From Lachnospiraceae bacterium (lineage in GTDB: Bacteria; Bacillota; Clostridia; Lachnospirales; Lachnospiraceae): a stretch of 35,721 nucleotides of DNA. The stretch is from the NCBI GenBank assembly GCA_017448245.1, contig JAFSLV010000003.1, positions 1 through 35,721 of the forward strand. Reading direction: 5' to 3'. The notes beneath the pieces are model-generated. The model did no database searches. It saw only the letters and a list, made by a program, of their open reading frames with translations, and was not told the DNA's origin. This document shows positions 23,896-32,071 of the stretch, in pieces. A program made the translations under genes and the position numbers. How positions within the stretch are numbered: the first letter of the stretch is position 1; each line of letters starts with the position of its first letter.

Positions 23896-25511
23896 ACTCA
23901 ACTGGGAATGATGCACCCATCCTCATCATCGGCGCGGGGCTTGCGGGACTGAGCGCGGCGCTTACGGTCGCAAGGGCAAAAAGGCGCTGCCGTCTCATCA
24001 GCGTCGCCCCTCCGGAGCGCGCACAGTCGGTGCTCGCCGAGGGCGGAACCAACGCGGTGCTCGACACGATGGGCGACCATGACACGGTGGAGGAGCATAT
24101 CGCGGACACGATGCGCGGCGGATGCTTTCTTGCGGATGAGAAGGCCGTCCGCAGACTCTGTGAGACGGCGCCGCTCATCATCAGGGATCTGGAGGCGCTG
24201 GGCGTTCCCTTCAACCGCAATGCGGACGGCACGATTGCGCAACGGTATTTCGGCGGTCAGAAAAAAAGACGCACGGCATTTGCAGGAGCCATGACCGGCA
24301 AGATGCTGATGAGCGCACTGATCGATGCGGTCAGAAAGTATGAGGCGGACGACCTCGTGGAGCGGTATGATCATCATGCTTTTTGCGGACTCCTCCATAC
24401 GGAGAGAACCCCGGATGAGGAGCAGGCGGCACAGGGGACATCCGGCGTGTATGTACAGGATCTGTATACGGAGGAGATGCTCTCCTTTGAGGGGCCGGTT
24501 GTTTTGTGCAGCGGGGGACTGAACGGCATGTTTCCGGGGCACACGACGGGAACGGCATACAATACGGGCGAGGTGACCGCGATTGCTTTTACGCAGGGCA
24601 TACGTCTTGCCAATCTCGAGATGATCCAGTACCATCCGACGACCGTCGCCATCCCCGGAAAGCGGCTGCTGGTGACGGAAGCGGCCCGCGGAGAGGGCGG
24701 CAGACTGTTTGTGGAGAAAAAGGGAGCAGGCGGGGAGATACTTACCGCACCCGAAGGCCGTTATTATTTTATGGAAGAGAGGTATCCGGCGCTCGGCAAT
24801 CTGATGCCGCGCGATGTAGTGAGCAGGGAGATCGACAGTATTCTTGCGGATGATCACTACGGAGGACGGGTCTTTCTGGATATGACGGGCATCCCCGCGG
24901 ATGTCTGGGATGAAAGACTCGCGGAGCTGCGGGAGGAAATCCTGCACTATCTGGGACCGGATCCGGCCAAAGTGCCGGTGCCGGTTGCCCCGGGGATACA
25001 CTATTTTATGGGAGGAATCGACGCGGATGCGGAGCATCGCACGAGTCTGGCCGGCGTCTACGCGGCCGGTGAGTGCTGTGCGCTCTACCACGGCGCCAAC
25101 CGCCTCGGCGGCAACTCCACCATGGGGGCGATGGCCGGCGGCAGGGTGGCCGCGGAAAGCGCGATGCGCTACGGATATGACATAAGGGACGGGAGGCCGG
25201 GAGCGCTTGCCATCGACCCCTTACGGCAGGCCGCAAACCGTCTTCCTGAACCGGATGAAGAACTCGGGGATATTCTCCGCGAAGGACTCGGCATCGTGCG
25301 CAACGAAGCGTCGTTACAGCGCGCCTTGCGGCGGGTGACAGAGCTGGAACGCACACGGGGAAACAGTACGCCGCGCATTCTGCTCGCAAAAGCGATGCTG
25401 AAAAGTGCCATGCAGAGAAAAGAAAGCCGCGGCGCGCATTATCGCGGCGATTATCCCGAAACACTGGATGCCTGCCGGCGAAAGACGGTGATCTATGCAA
25501 CTGATCTTTGA
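23892..25511 (+). CDS. Fumarate reductase/succinate dehydrogenase-like flavoprotein subunit
   Basis: The 539-residue cytoplasmic flavoprotein begins with the FAD dinucleotide motif LIIGAGLAGLSAA (11-23). Dicarboxylate active-site strings of the SdhA/FrdA/NadB family are intact: QYHPTTV, TEAARGEGGRLF, DVVSREID, GIHYFMGG and ANRLGGNST. At the place where Sdh/Frd carry the FAD-linking histidine, this protein has Gln45 (RAQSVLAEGG), so FAD is probably not covalent. The start overlaps the membrane-subunit stop (ATGA); a longer frame from 23565 runs through that gene and is rejected. NadB (L-aspartate oxidase) is an alternative, but the adjoining iron-sulfur and membrane subunits favour a respiratory-type complex. 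Confidence 0.87.
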   Translation: MNSTGNDAPILIIGAGLAGLSAALTVARAKRRCRLISVAPPERAQSVLAEGGTNAVLDTMGDHDTVEEHIADTMRGGCFLADEKAVRRLCETAPLIIRDLEALGVPFNRNADGTIAQRYFGGQKKRRTAFAGAMTGKMLMSALIDAVRKYEADDLVERYDHHAFCGLLHTERTPDEEQAAQGTSGVYVQDLYTEEMLSFEGPVVLCSGGLNGMFPGHTTGTAYNTGEVTAIAFTQGIRLANLEMIQYHPTTVAIPGKRLLVTEAARGEGGRLFVEKKGAGGEILTAPEGRYYFMEERYPALGNLMPRDVVSREIDSILADDHYGGRVFLDMTGIPADVWDERLAELREEILHYLGPDPAKVPVPVAPGIHYFMGGIDADAEHRTSLAGVYAAGECCALYHGANRLGGNSTMGAMAGGRVAAESAMRYGYDIRDGRPGALAIDPLRQAANRLPEPDEELGDILREGLGIVRNEASLQRALRRVTELERTRGNSTPRILLAKAMLKSAMQRKESRGAHYRGDYPETLDACRRKTVIYATDL

Positions 25512-26175
25512 TATTCTGCGGACAGAAAAGAATACAGGAAGACAGTACCGCCAGGAGATTGAGCTGGATACGGCCGTCCTCGGTGCGGATGAAAAAAAAG
25601 CCACCGTCGCGACCGCACTGCGGTATCTCGATAAAAGCAGTGACACGCGCGTTGCATGGGATTGCGGATGTCTCCAGAGGAGGTGCGGCACATGTGCGAT
25701 GGTCATCAACAAAAGACCGGCGCTTGCCTGTGATGCAAGGCTTGCCGCGTGTGCCAAAAAGGGAAGGATCAGGATCGAACCGCTCGGGAAGTTTCCCGTG
25801 ATTGAGGATCTCAGGGTCGACCGCACCATCCTGCAGGAGCATCTGAAATCGTACCGGATGTGGCAGGACGGAACACGTGCGGACAGTGCGGTGCAACACC
25901 GGGACGTCGTATACGAAGCGTCCCGCTGCCTCCAGTGCGGACTCTGTCTGGAGGTCTGTCCCAACTATTATACAGGCGGGCGGTTTTTCGGTACGGCGAC
26001 AGCCGTTCCCGCCGCACGTCTTTTTGGCCTTGGCGGTGACCGCAGGAAAGAATACGGCCGCCATGTATACGCGGGCTGCGGCAAGTCCCTTTCCTGCCGC
26101 AACATCTGTCCGGCGGGAATCGATGTGGATGCGCTTTTGGCAAGGAATAACAGACAATTGTGGGGGAGACAATGA
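25495..26175 (+). CDS. Fumarate reductase/succinate dehydrogenase-like iron-sulfur subunit
   Basis: The 226-residue protein has an N-terminal [2Fe-2S] domain (C59, C64, C67, C79 with the C-x4-C-x2-C-x11-C spacing) and a C-terminal ferredoxin-like domain with CLQCGLCLEVCP and CGKSLSCRNICP, which bind the other two clusters. This is the FrdB/SdhB plan at about normal length. Its start lies 17 bases inside the flavoprotein gene and its stop overlaps the DUF4418 start, so the subunits are co-translated. It would pass electrons between the flavoprotein and the membrane subunit. Confidence 0.9.
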   Translation: MQLIFDILRTEKNTGRQYRQEIELDTAVLGADEKKATVATALRYLDKSSDTRVAWDCGCLQRRCGTCAMVINKRPALACDARLAACAKKGRIRIEPLGKFPVIEDLRVDRTILQEHLKSYRMWQDGTRADSAVQHRDVVYEASRCLQCGLCLEVCPNYYTGGRFFGTATAVPAARLFGLGGDRRKEYGRHVYAGCGKSLSCRNICPAGIDVDALLARNNRQLWGRQ

Positions 26176-26618
26176 AAAAGGAACGACGGACTTTTATCAT
26201 GGATGTGGCGACAGCGTTATTGTGTGTGATCCTGACGGCGGGCGTCAGAATCGTGTTCCATGCCTGTGACGCAAAAGAAGACGGCACGTGGATGACCTGC
26301 CACTGGGCGGAGATGACGGTATTTGCGGCGGGGATAGCGATGACGCTGCAGGCGCTGATCCTGTGTCTGGTGCGCGGTAAGGGATGCCACGGCATCCGGG
26401 CGGGACTGTGTCTGGCCATTGCCGTGCAGAGTATTCTGTGCGCACTCGTTCCCGGCGCGGTCATCCGTCTGTGCATGATGGAGTCGATGCGATGCCATAC
26501 CGTTATGCGACCGGCGGTGCTTCTGACGGGGTTATTGCTTGCCGTGTTGTCCGTGATCTGCGGACTGAGACACCGTGCGATGTGCGGAAGGGGACACCTA
26601 TCGTCCGATGCGCAATAA
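26172..26618 (+). CDS. DUF4418 small membrane protein
   Basis: The 148-residue protein has about four membrane helices and the cysteine/histidine signature of DUF4418: FHACDA, MTCHWAEM, LCMMESMRCHTVMRP. The start at 26172 overlaps the previous stop (ATGA) and follows GGGGGAG; a GTG twelve bases upstream is less likely. As far as I recall, DUF4418 genes often precede FtsX permease/ATPase pairs, as here. The function is unknown; paired Cys and His residues near membrane surfaces hint at metal or haem contact. Confidence 0.8.
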   Translation: MKKERRTFIMDVATALLCVILTAGVRIVFHACDAKEDGTWMTCHWAEMTVFAAGIAMTLQALILCLVRGKGCHGIRAGLCLAIAVQSILCALVPGAVIRLCMMESMRCHTVMRPAVLLTGLLLAVLSVICGLRHRAMCGRGHLSSDAQ

Positions 26619-26630
26619 AGGAACCGGGAG

Positions 26631-27845
26631 ATGATCAAAAAAATCAGGGCCAGTCTGCCGTATAAGAATATCGTCAACCGTCCCGCCAGGAGTATCGCAC
26701 TGGTCGTTCTGTGTGCGATTCTCACCTGTGCTTTTTTCTACGGAACGATGATGGTGCAGTCCCTGAACAGGGGACTGGCATCGCTGCGCAACCGGATGGG
26801 GGCGGACATCATGGTGGTGCCGTTTGAGGCGACGACCAAGTCCGATATCGATCTGGAAAACATCATACTGCTCGGCAATATGGGATACTTTTACATGGAT
26901 ACGGATACCGCGGACAAAATCGCCGCGCGGGAGGGAGTTTCCGTGGCCAGTACGCAGTATTATCTTTCGACGGTTTCTTCCGGATGCTGTTCCGTGCCGG
27001 TGCAGATCATCGGCTTTGATCCGGAAACGGACTTTACCGTCACTCCGTGGATCAAAAAAAGCTACGGGAGAGATCTGCGTGAAATGGAAGTCGTGGTCGG
27101 CCACAAGCTCAACGCGTTTGTCGGAGATACGCTGACGTTTTACGGACAAAACGTGACGGTTGCCGCCAAGCTCGAAGAGACCGGAACGGATCTGGACACG
27201 GCCGTGTATTGCAACCAGCTCACGATCAGACGCCTTACGCAGGCTTCGATCGATCTCCGCCTCAACCACGAGCGGATCGCGGATCCGGAACGTGTCGTCT
27301 CCTGTGTCCTCGTCAATGTCAGGGAGGGATACAGCGTGGATGAGGTATGCAATGATATCAATATCCATGTACGCGGGGTCAAAGCCTTCCGGACGGCGGG
27401 ACTGATGGAAGGCATCGCCTCCTCCCTCAGGGGCGCCGCACGCGTGATTGCCATCATGGCGGTGGCGGTCTGGCTTGTGTGTCTGTCCGTGCTGGTTATT
27501 GCTTTTTCCATGAGTGTGAGGGAAAGAAAAAAGGAATTTGCACTGCTCAGGGCCATCGGCGCTTCACAAAAAAAAGTATCACGCATCATCCTGCAGGAAA
27601 GTGCGCTCATTTCCTTTTTCGGCGCACTGCCGGGTGTGGGGACGGGTGTGCTCATCCTGTTTTTGTTTGCGGGACTCGTTGAAGAGATGCTGTCGCTTCC
27701 CTTTCTGCTGCCGCCGGTGTGGCAGATCCTCGGTATGGCGCTTCTGGCCGTATGCGCCGGTGTGATGTGTTCCGTCTTTGCCGGCGTTCGCACAGCGAGG
27801 AAGACCGCCGGTGCGGAGGCGGGCGAGTCACTTCGTGAGCTGTGA
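26631..27845 (+). CDS. FtsX/MacB-type ABC permease 3
   Basis: The 404-residue permease has an N-terminal helix (SIALVVLCAILTCAFFYG), an external domain of ~210 residues including MGADIMVVPFEA, and three C-terminal helices with RERKKEFALLRAIGASQKKVSR. It is the sole permease beside its ATPase, so it likely works as a homodimer, unlike the pair at 19145-21617. A GGAA/GGGAG site precedes the ATG. It forms a module with the DUF4418 protein and the following ATPase. Confidence 0.88.
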   Translation: MIKKIRASLPYKNIVNRPARSIALVVLCAILTCAFFYGTMMVQSLNRGLASLRNRMGADIMVVPFEATTKSDIDLENIILLGNMGYFYMDTDTADKIAAREGVSVASTQYYLSTVSSGCCSVPVQIIGFDPETDFTVTPWIKKSYGRDLREMEVVVGHKLNAFVGDTLTFYGQNVTVAAKLEETGTDLDTAVYCNQLTIRRLTQASIDLRLNHERIADPERVVSCVLVNVREGYSVDEVCNDINIHVRGVKAFRTAGLMEGIASSLRGAARVIAIMAVAVWLVCLSVLVIAFSMSVRERKKEFALLRAIGASQKKVSRIILQESALISFFGALPGVGTGVLILFLFAGLVEEMLSLPFLLPPVWQILGMALLAVCAGVMCSVFAGVRTARKTAGAEAGESLREL

Positions 27846-27891
27846 GCGGTCTGAAAAAGACAGACGGTAACATACGACGGACGGAGAAGAG

Positions 27892-28686
27892 ATGTCTGTG
27901 ACAGAAAAAAAGGACAATATACCGGTGATTCATGCCGCGGATCTGCGCAAGGAGTATCTGCGGCAGGGGAAGGGGACCAATATTTTTACCGCGGTCGACC
28001 GGACGGAACTGTCTGTGTATGCCGGAGAACTCGTTGTGCTGAAAGGACGCTCCGGCAGCGGGAAAACAACGCTTTTAAACATGCTTGCGGGACTCCTTAC
28101 GCCGACGGACGGCAAGGTGCTTTTTTATGAAGACGCCGTTTTGCATTGCGGAAGCGATCCGCGTAACGAAAACGGCATCGATCTCTATGCGCTCGGGGAC
28201 GAAGAGAGATCTCTTTTGCGCGGCAGATATTTCGGATATATCCCGCAGGGGGCGGGGGCGGTCGGATCGCTCACGGTGACGGAGAATGTGCTGATCCCGT
28301 GGAGACTATCGGGAGAGGCCGGGCATAAGTCCAAAGATCCTGTCTGCCCGGAAGCCGCGGGAGCGGAAAAAGAGATCATGGCTTATGCGGCAGAGCTTCT
28401 GGAGATTCTCGGCATCGGACATCTTTCGGGGGAAATGCCCCGCTCGCTTTCCGGCGGCGAGCTGCGCAGGCTTGCGATCGCAAGGGCGCTTGTGACAAGA
28501 CCCGCTGTCATCTTTGCGGATGAACCGACGGGCGATCTGGACGACCAAAGCGCGCGGGAGGTTTTTAGTCTGCTGCGTAAAAAAGCCGATGAAGGGGCGG
28601 CGGTGCTGTTGGTCACCCATGAAAACGGGGCGGAAGCCTGTGCGGACCGCTGCATCACCAGACAGCATCCGGTGAGCGGTGCGTGA
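27892..28686 (+). CDS. MacB-type ABC ATPase paired with permease 3
   Basis: The 264-residue ATPase has Walker A GRSGSGKTT, signature LSGGELRRL and Walker B VIFADEPTGDLD. An insertion of ~20 residues between the Walker A and Q-loop regions (YEDAVLHCGSDPRNENGID) and another after the Q-loop make it longer than the first ATPase of the operon. It is the last gene of the long operon; a hairpin terminator starts 43 bases after its stop. The transported or mechanically handled substrate is unknown. Confidence 0.9.
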   Translation: MSVTEKKDNIPVIHAADLRKEYLRQGKGTNIFTAVDRTELSVYAGELVVLKGRSGSGKTTLLNMLAGLLTPTDGKVLFYEDAVLHCGSDPRNENGIDLYALGDEERSLLRGRYFGYIPQGAGAVGSLTVTENVLIPWRLSGEAGHKSKDPVCPEAAGAEKEIMAYAAELLEILGIGHLSGEMPRSLSGGELRRLAIARALVTRPAVIFADEPTGDLDDQSAREVFSLLRKKADEGAAVLLVTHENGAEACADRCITRQHPVSGA

Positions 28687-28698
28687 CAGGATGCATAC

Positions 28699-28727
28699 TT
28701 TACATCATCACTTTAGTGTGCTAATAT
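28699..28727 (+). promoter_or_regulatory. Promoter of the amino acid transporter operon
   Basis: TTTACA (28699-28704), a 17-base spacer and TAATAT (28722-28727) make a good promoter. A small dyad TTAG-TGTG-CTAA (28713-28724) overlaps the -10 box. The transcript would start near 28734, inside the 5' arm of the terminator hairpin that follows. Confidence 0.65.
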
Positions 28728-28728
28728 A

Positions 28729-28766
28729 GTAAAGCCGCATGGAGCGTGCGGACTTTACTTATTTTT
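28729..28766 (+). terminator. Intrinsic terminator ending the FTR1 operon
   Basis: GTAAAGCCGCA (28729-28739) pairs with TGCGG-A-CTTTAC (47-58 of the same hundred) with one bulge and a 7-base loop, followed by TTATTTTT. RNA reading through from the operon can form the full stem. RNA started at the overlapping promoter would lack the outer arm and should escape. Confidence 0.7.
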
Positions 28767-28784
28767 ATGAGAGGGAGAAAAAAG

Positions 28785-29690
28785 ATGAAAAAGAAAATGA
28801 TGTCGATGTTAGCAGTTGCGATGGCGGCCGCACTGATCGCCGGATGTTCGTCGGGCGCACAAAACGCGCCGGCACAGGCCTCGTCGGGAGCGGACGCGCA
28901 GGCAAGCGAAGAAGCGCCCGCGGAGGATGCGGCACAGGAAGAATCCTCAGAGAATGCCGCGCAGGGCACGGGCGACTACGGTGAGGGCTTTGTGTTCAAG
29001 CACGGTTTTGATCTGGACTATCCGCCGTATTCCTATATCAATGATGCCGGCGAGGTCGGCGGATTTGACGTCGAGATGGCGCAGGCCGTCTGCGCGTATT
29101 ACGGATGGGTCTATGAGCCGGTCCCCTTTAACTGGGACGCCAAGGACGCAGAGCTCAATGCCGGCAGCTGTGACTGCATCTGGTCCGGATTTACCGTAAA
29201 CGGCCGCGAGGACGATTATCTCTGGAGCATGTCTTATTCCGACAACACGCAGATGATTATGGTGCATGTCGACAGCGGCATCGAGACGCTCGAGGACCTG
29301 AACGGCAAGGTGGTCGGCGTTCAGACCTCCACCTCCGCCTATGATCTCCTCAATGACGAGGAAGGACAGGCACAGTTAAAAGAGACCTTTGCGTCGCTCG
29401 AGGTCTACGAGACCTACACGATCGCCTTTAACGACCTGAAGGCGGGCGCGATCGACGCGATCGCGATCGACGTGACGAGCGGCAATTTCCTGATGAGCGG
29501 AGATCCGGATTACCGCTTCCTCGACGAGGCGCTCGGCAGCGAGCAATACGCGATCGGCTTCCGCATGGACGATAAGGAGCTGTGCGATCTGGTCAACGCG
29601 GCGCTTGAGGCACTCGTGGAAGACGGCACCTTTGATACCATCGGACAGCAGTATCCGGATATTTACGATTATCTTTCTTTAGGGAAATAA
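28785..29690 (+). CDS. Polar amino acid ABC transporter, substrate-binding lipoprotein
   Basis: The 301-residue protein has a lipoprotein signal (LIAGC, cysteine 21), a long Ala/Glu/Ser-rich linker (22-65) and a family-3 solute-binding fold: DYPPYSYINDAGEVGGFDVEMA near the start, then GKVVGVQTSTSAYDLL and FNDLKAGAIDAIAID. Such proteins bind polar amino acids outside the membrane and feed the HisM/HisP-type permease and ATPase encoded just downstream. The start at 28785 has a GAGGGAG site. The exact amino acid is not evident. Confidence 0.92.
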   Translation: MKKKMMSMLAVAMAAALIAGCSSGAQNAPAQASSGADAQASEEAPAEDAAQEESSENAAQGTGDYGEGFVFKHGFDLDYPPYSYINDAGEVGGFDVEMAQAVCAYYGWVYEPVPFNWDAKDAELNAGSCDCIWSGFTVNGREDDYLWSMSYSDNTQMIMVHVDSGIETLEDLNGKVVGVQTSTSAYDLLNDEEGQAQLKETFASLEVYETYTIAFNDLKAGAIDAIAIDVTSGNFLMSGDPDYRFLDEALGSEQYAIGFRMDDKELCDLVNAALEALVEDGTFDTIGQQYPDIYDYLSLGK

Positions 29691-29704
29691 GCAGTTAGCA
29701 AAAA

Positions 29705-30352
29705 ATGACATTTTCAACCATGATTTCCACGATGGGCGCGGGGATGCTGCGCACCGTCGGCATATTTGTACTGACACTGATCGGATCACTCCCGCTGGGT
29801 ATGGTGGTGGCGCTCTTACGCAAGTCTCGCATCGGCCCCGTGCGCGGAGTGATCCGCGTCTACATCTCCGTCATGCGCGGAACGCCGCTGATGCTGCAGC
29901 TCCTGGTGTGGTACTTCGGACCGTTTTATCTCTTCGGATGGTCCATCCGGGGATGGCGGTTTCCGGCGCTGATCGTCGGCTTTGTCTTAAACTACGCGGC
30001 ATATTTTGCGGAGATCTACCGGGGAGGGATCGAGTCGATTCCAAAGGGACAGTATGAGGCGGCGGAGGTGCTCGGGTATACCAGGGCACAGACCTTTTTG
30101 CGTATCATCCTGCCGCAGGTCGTCAAGCGCATCATGCCCTCCGTCACCAATGAAGTCATCACACTGGTCAAGGACACGTCGCTCGCGTTTACGCTGGCCT
30201 ATCAGGAGGTATTTTCCCTGGCCAAACAGATCTCGGCGTCACAGACCTCGTTTATGCCGTTTGTGATCGCCGGTGTCTTTTACTTTATCGCCAATTATGT
30301 CGTGGCATTTGCGATGGAGCGCATCGAAAAGGCGCTGGATTATTACAGATAA
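29705..30352 (+). CDS. Polar amino acid ABC transporter permease (HisM family)
   Basis: The 215-residue protein has about five membrane helices and the family's cytoplasmic coupling loop [20 protein letters not shown]. Earlier [16 protein letters not shown] is the usual HisM-family string. Only one permease gene is present, so it would act as a homodimer. The ribosome site before the ATG is weak. It lies between the binding protein (14 bases away) and the ATPase (17 bases). Confidence 0.92.
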   Translation: MTFSTMISTMGAGMLRTVGIFVLTLIGSLPLGMVVALLRKSRIGPVRGVIRVYISVMRGTPLMLQLLVWYFGPFYLFGWSIRGWRFPALIVGFVLNYAAYFAEIYRGGIESIPKGQYEAAEVLGYTRAQTFLRIILPQVVKRIMPSVTNEVITLVKDTSLAFTLAYQEVFSLAKQISASQTSFMPFVIAGVFYFIANYVVAFAMERIEKALDYYR

Positions 30353-30369
30353 GCGGGTACGGACAAGCC

Positions 30370-31131
30370 ATGATAATCGAAATGACACATATCCGAAAAT
30401 CATTTGAAGGTCTGGAGGTGTTAAAGGACATCTCTTTTGCCGTGGACAGCGGCGAGGTCGTCTCCGTGATCGGACCATCCGGTTCCGGCAAGTCGACGCT
30501 TCTGCGTTGTGCGACCTTTCTCGAGACGATTGACGGTGGCGAGATCCGCTATATGGGGCAGACGGCGGCGCATACCGGTGAGGGAGGACGCGCACAATAC
30601 GTCCCGCACCACGAGCTTTCGCGCTTCCGCGCATACTGCGGGCTGGTATTTCAGCAGTTTCATCTTTTTCCTCACTACAGCGTACTGAAGAATCTGACCG
30701 ACGCGCCGATGCAGGTGCAGAAAAAGTCACGCGAGGAAGCGGAAGAAACCGCGATGGCACTGCTGAAAAAAATGGGCATCGAAGACAAGGCAAAGGCATA
30801 TCCCTACCAGCTCTCCGGCGGGCAGCAGCAACGTGTCGCCATCGCAAGGGCGCTCGCGATGAAACCGGAGATCCTCTTTTTTGACGAGCCGACCAGTGCG
30901 CTCGATCCGGAACTCACCGGAGAAGTCTTAAAGGCGATCCGCCAGCTTGCGGAAGAGAAGATGACGATGGTTGTGGTGACGCACGAGATGCCCTTTGCCA
31001 GGGCGGTATCGGGACGCGTGATCTTTATGGACGGCGGCGTCATCGTCGAACAGGGCGATCCGAAGGAGGTCTTTGACGATCCAAAAGAAGAACGTACCAG
31101 ACAATTCTTACGAGTATTCGAGCACGCCTGA
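30370..31131 (+). CDS. Polar amino acid ABC transporter ATPase (GlnQ/HisP type)
   Basis: The 253-residue ATPase has Walker [10 protein letters not shown], signature LSGGQQQRV and Walker [13 protein letters not shown], plus [13 protein letters not shown] after the H-loop. An insertion of ~20 residues ([18 protein letters not shown]) before the Q-loop is longer than in most GlnQ proteins. The stop shares one base with the following start. Confidence 0.93.
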   Translation: MIIEMTHIRKSFEGLEVLKDISFAVDSGEVVSVIGPSGSGKSTLLRCATFLETIDGGEIRYMGQTAAHTGEGGRAQYVPHHELSRFRAYCGLVFQQFHLFPHYSVLKNLTDAPMQVQKKSREEAEETAMALLKKMGIEDKAKAYPYQLSGGQQQRVAIARALAMKPEILFFDEPTSALDPELTGEVLKAIRQLAEEKMTMVVVTHEMPFARAVSGRVIFMDGGVIVEQGDPKEVFDDPKEERTRQFLRVFEHA

Positions 31132-31988
31132 TGATGGAGCGGCATCCGGACAGAATCAAATATCATATCTTCGACCCGACGGGCAATATCACGGTACTTG
31201 TGGAAACGAGAGTGCCGTTGTCCCTGCAGCAAAGGATTGCATCCTGCATCATGAAAAAAGAACCGGACGCGGAACAGGTCGGTTTTTTTTCGACTGACGT
31301 TTCGTCCGCGGCGGTGCAGGCCTCTTTGCGCATGGCCGGCGGTGAATTTTGCGGCAATGCGGCCATGAGCGCGGCGGCGCTTTTTCTTTTGAAAAAGAAC
31401 AGTCCTGCGGAAAAAGAAACGGTGGTGCTTTCCGTATCCGGTGTCGCGGATCCGGTTGCGGTATCTTTGGAGGCACTGTGCGATGAGACATATGCGGCAC
31501 GTGTCACGATGCCGCGCATCCGGGAAATCCGCAATTTTCTTCCGGCGGGCGCTGAGGGAAGGGCGCCGTTACCCCTCGTATGCATGGAGGGGATCGATCA
31601 TCTCATCATTGAAGAAGAAAGCAGTTATTATTCGTTGTGCACAGACAAAGAAAGGGCAGAGCGTGCGATCGAGAAATGGTGTGCGCAGACCGGTTCTTCC
31701 TGCCTCGGTGCGATGTTTCTGAAGGAGGAAGACGGGCGTCACATACTGACGCCGCTTGTCTTTGTCGCCGCGGGCCCCACCTTGTTCTGGGAGCAAGCGT
31801 GTGCAAGCGGCGCTGCGGCGACGGCATATTTTCTTGCGGACAGGGCGCACGTCGCACGTAAGACCGTCTTTGCACTGCCGGGGGGCAGGCTTACCGTCAG
31901 TGCGGATCCTTCGGAGAACCGTATTGTACTGCAGGGGAACACACGCCGTGTCTGTGTGCGCGAGACTACACCGGACGTGTGTCCATGA
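31131..31988 (+). CDS. Diaminopimelate epimerase-like (DapF-fold) protein, possible amino acid racemase
   Basis: The 285-residue protein has the two cysteine loops of the DapF fold: AGGEFCGNAAMSAA (about 64-77) and EQACASGAAATAY (about 223-235). In DapF these are CGNGxR and ACGTGA; here the following residues differ, so the substrate is probably not diaminopimelate. Cofactor-free racemases of this fold act on other amino acids, such as histidine in CntK. The start overlaps the transporter ATPase stop by one base, so it may racemise or epimerise the amino acid that the transporter carries. An ATG three bases later is an equally good start. Confidence 0.75.
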   Translation: MMERHPDRIKYHIFDPTGNITVLVETRVPLSLQQRIASCIMKKEPDAEQVGFFSTDVSSAAVQASLRMAGGEFCGNAAMSAAALFLLKKNSPAEKETVVLSVSGVADPVAVSLEALCDETYAARVTMPRIREIRNFLPAGAEGRAPLPLVCMEGIDHLIIEEESSYYSLCTDKERAERAIEKWCAQTGSSCLGAMFLKEEDGRHILTPLVFVAAGPTLFWEQACASGAAATAYFLADRAHVARKTVFALPGGRLTVSADPSENRIVLQGNTRRVCVRETTPDVCP

Positions 31989-31993
31989 ACATG

Positions 31994-32032
31994 CCGGCAT
32001 TTTATGACGGGCATGGATGCGAGGAATGCCGG
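31994..32032. promoter_or_regulatory. 8-bp inverted repeat between operons
   Basis: CCGGCATT (31994-32001) and AATGCCGG (32025-32032) are exact reverse complements with a 23-base loop. No T-run follows, so it is either a factor-independent processing stem or an operator just upstream of the reductase promoter. Confidence 0.4.
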
Positions 32033-32041
32033 GGCATAATG

Positions 32042-32050
32042 TGATAAAAT
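32042..32050 (+). promoter_or_regulatory. Extended -10 promoter of the aldo/keto reductase gene
   Basis: TGATAAAAT fits TGnTAAAAT and lies 21 bases before the ATG at 32072. No -35 match is visible. Confidence 0.4.
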
Positions 32051-32071
32051 AGTATGAAAGGAGGGGCGGAT

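Noticed and set aside
23898-25091. 397-codon minus-strand open frame opposite the flavoprotein gene
   Set aside because: It is antisense to intact FAD and active-site motifs and has no plausible start context.
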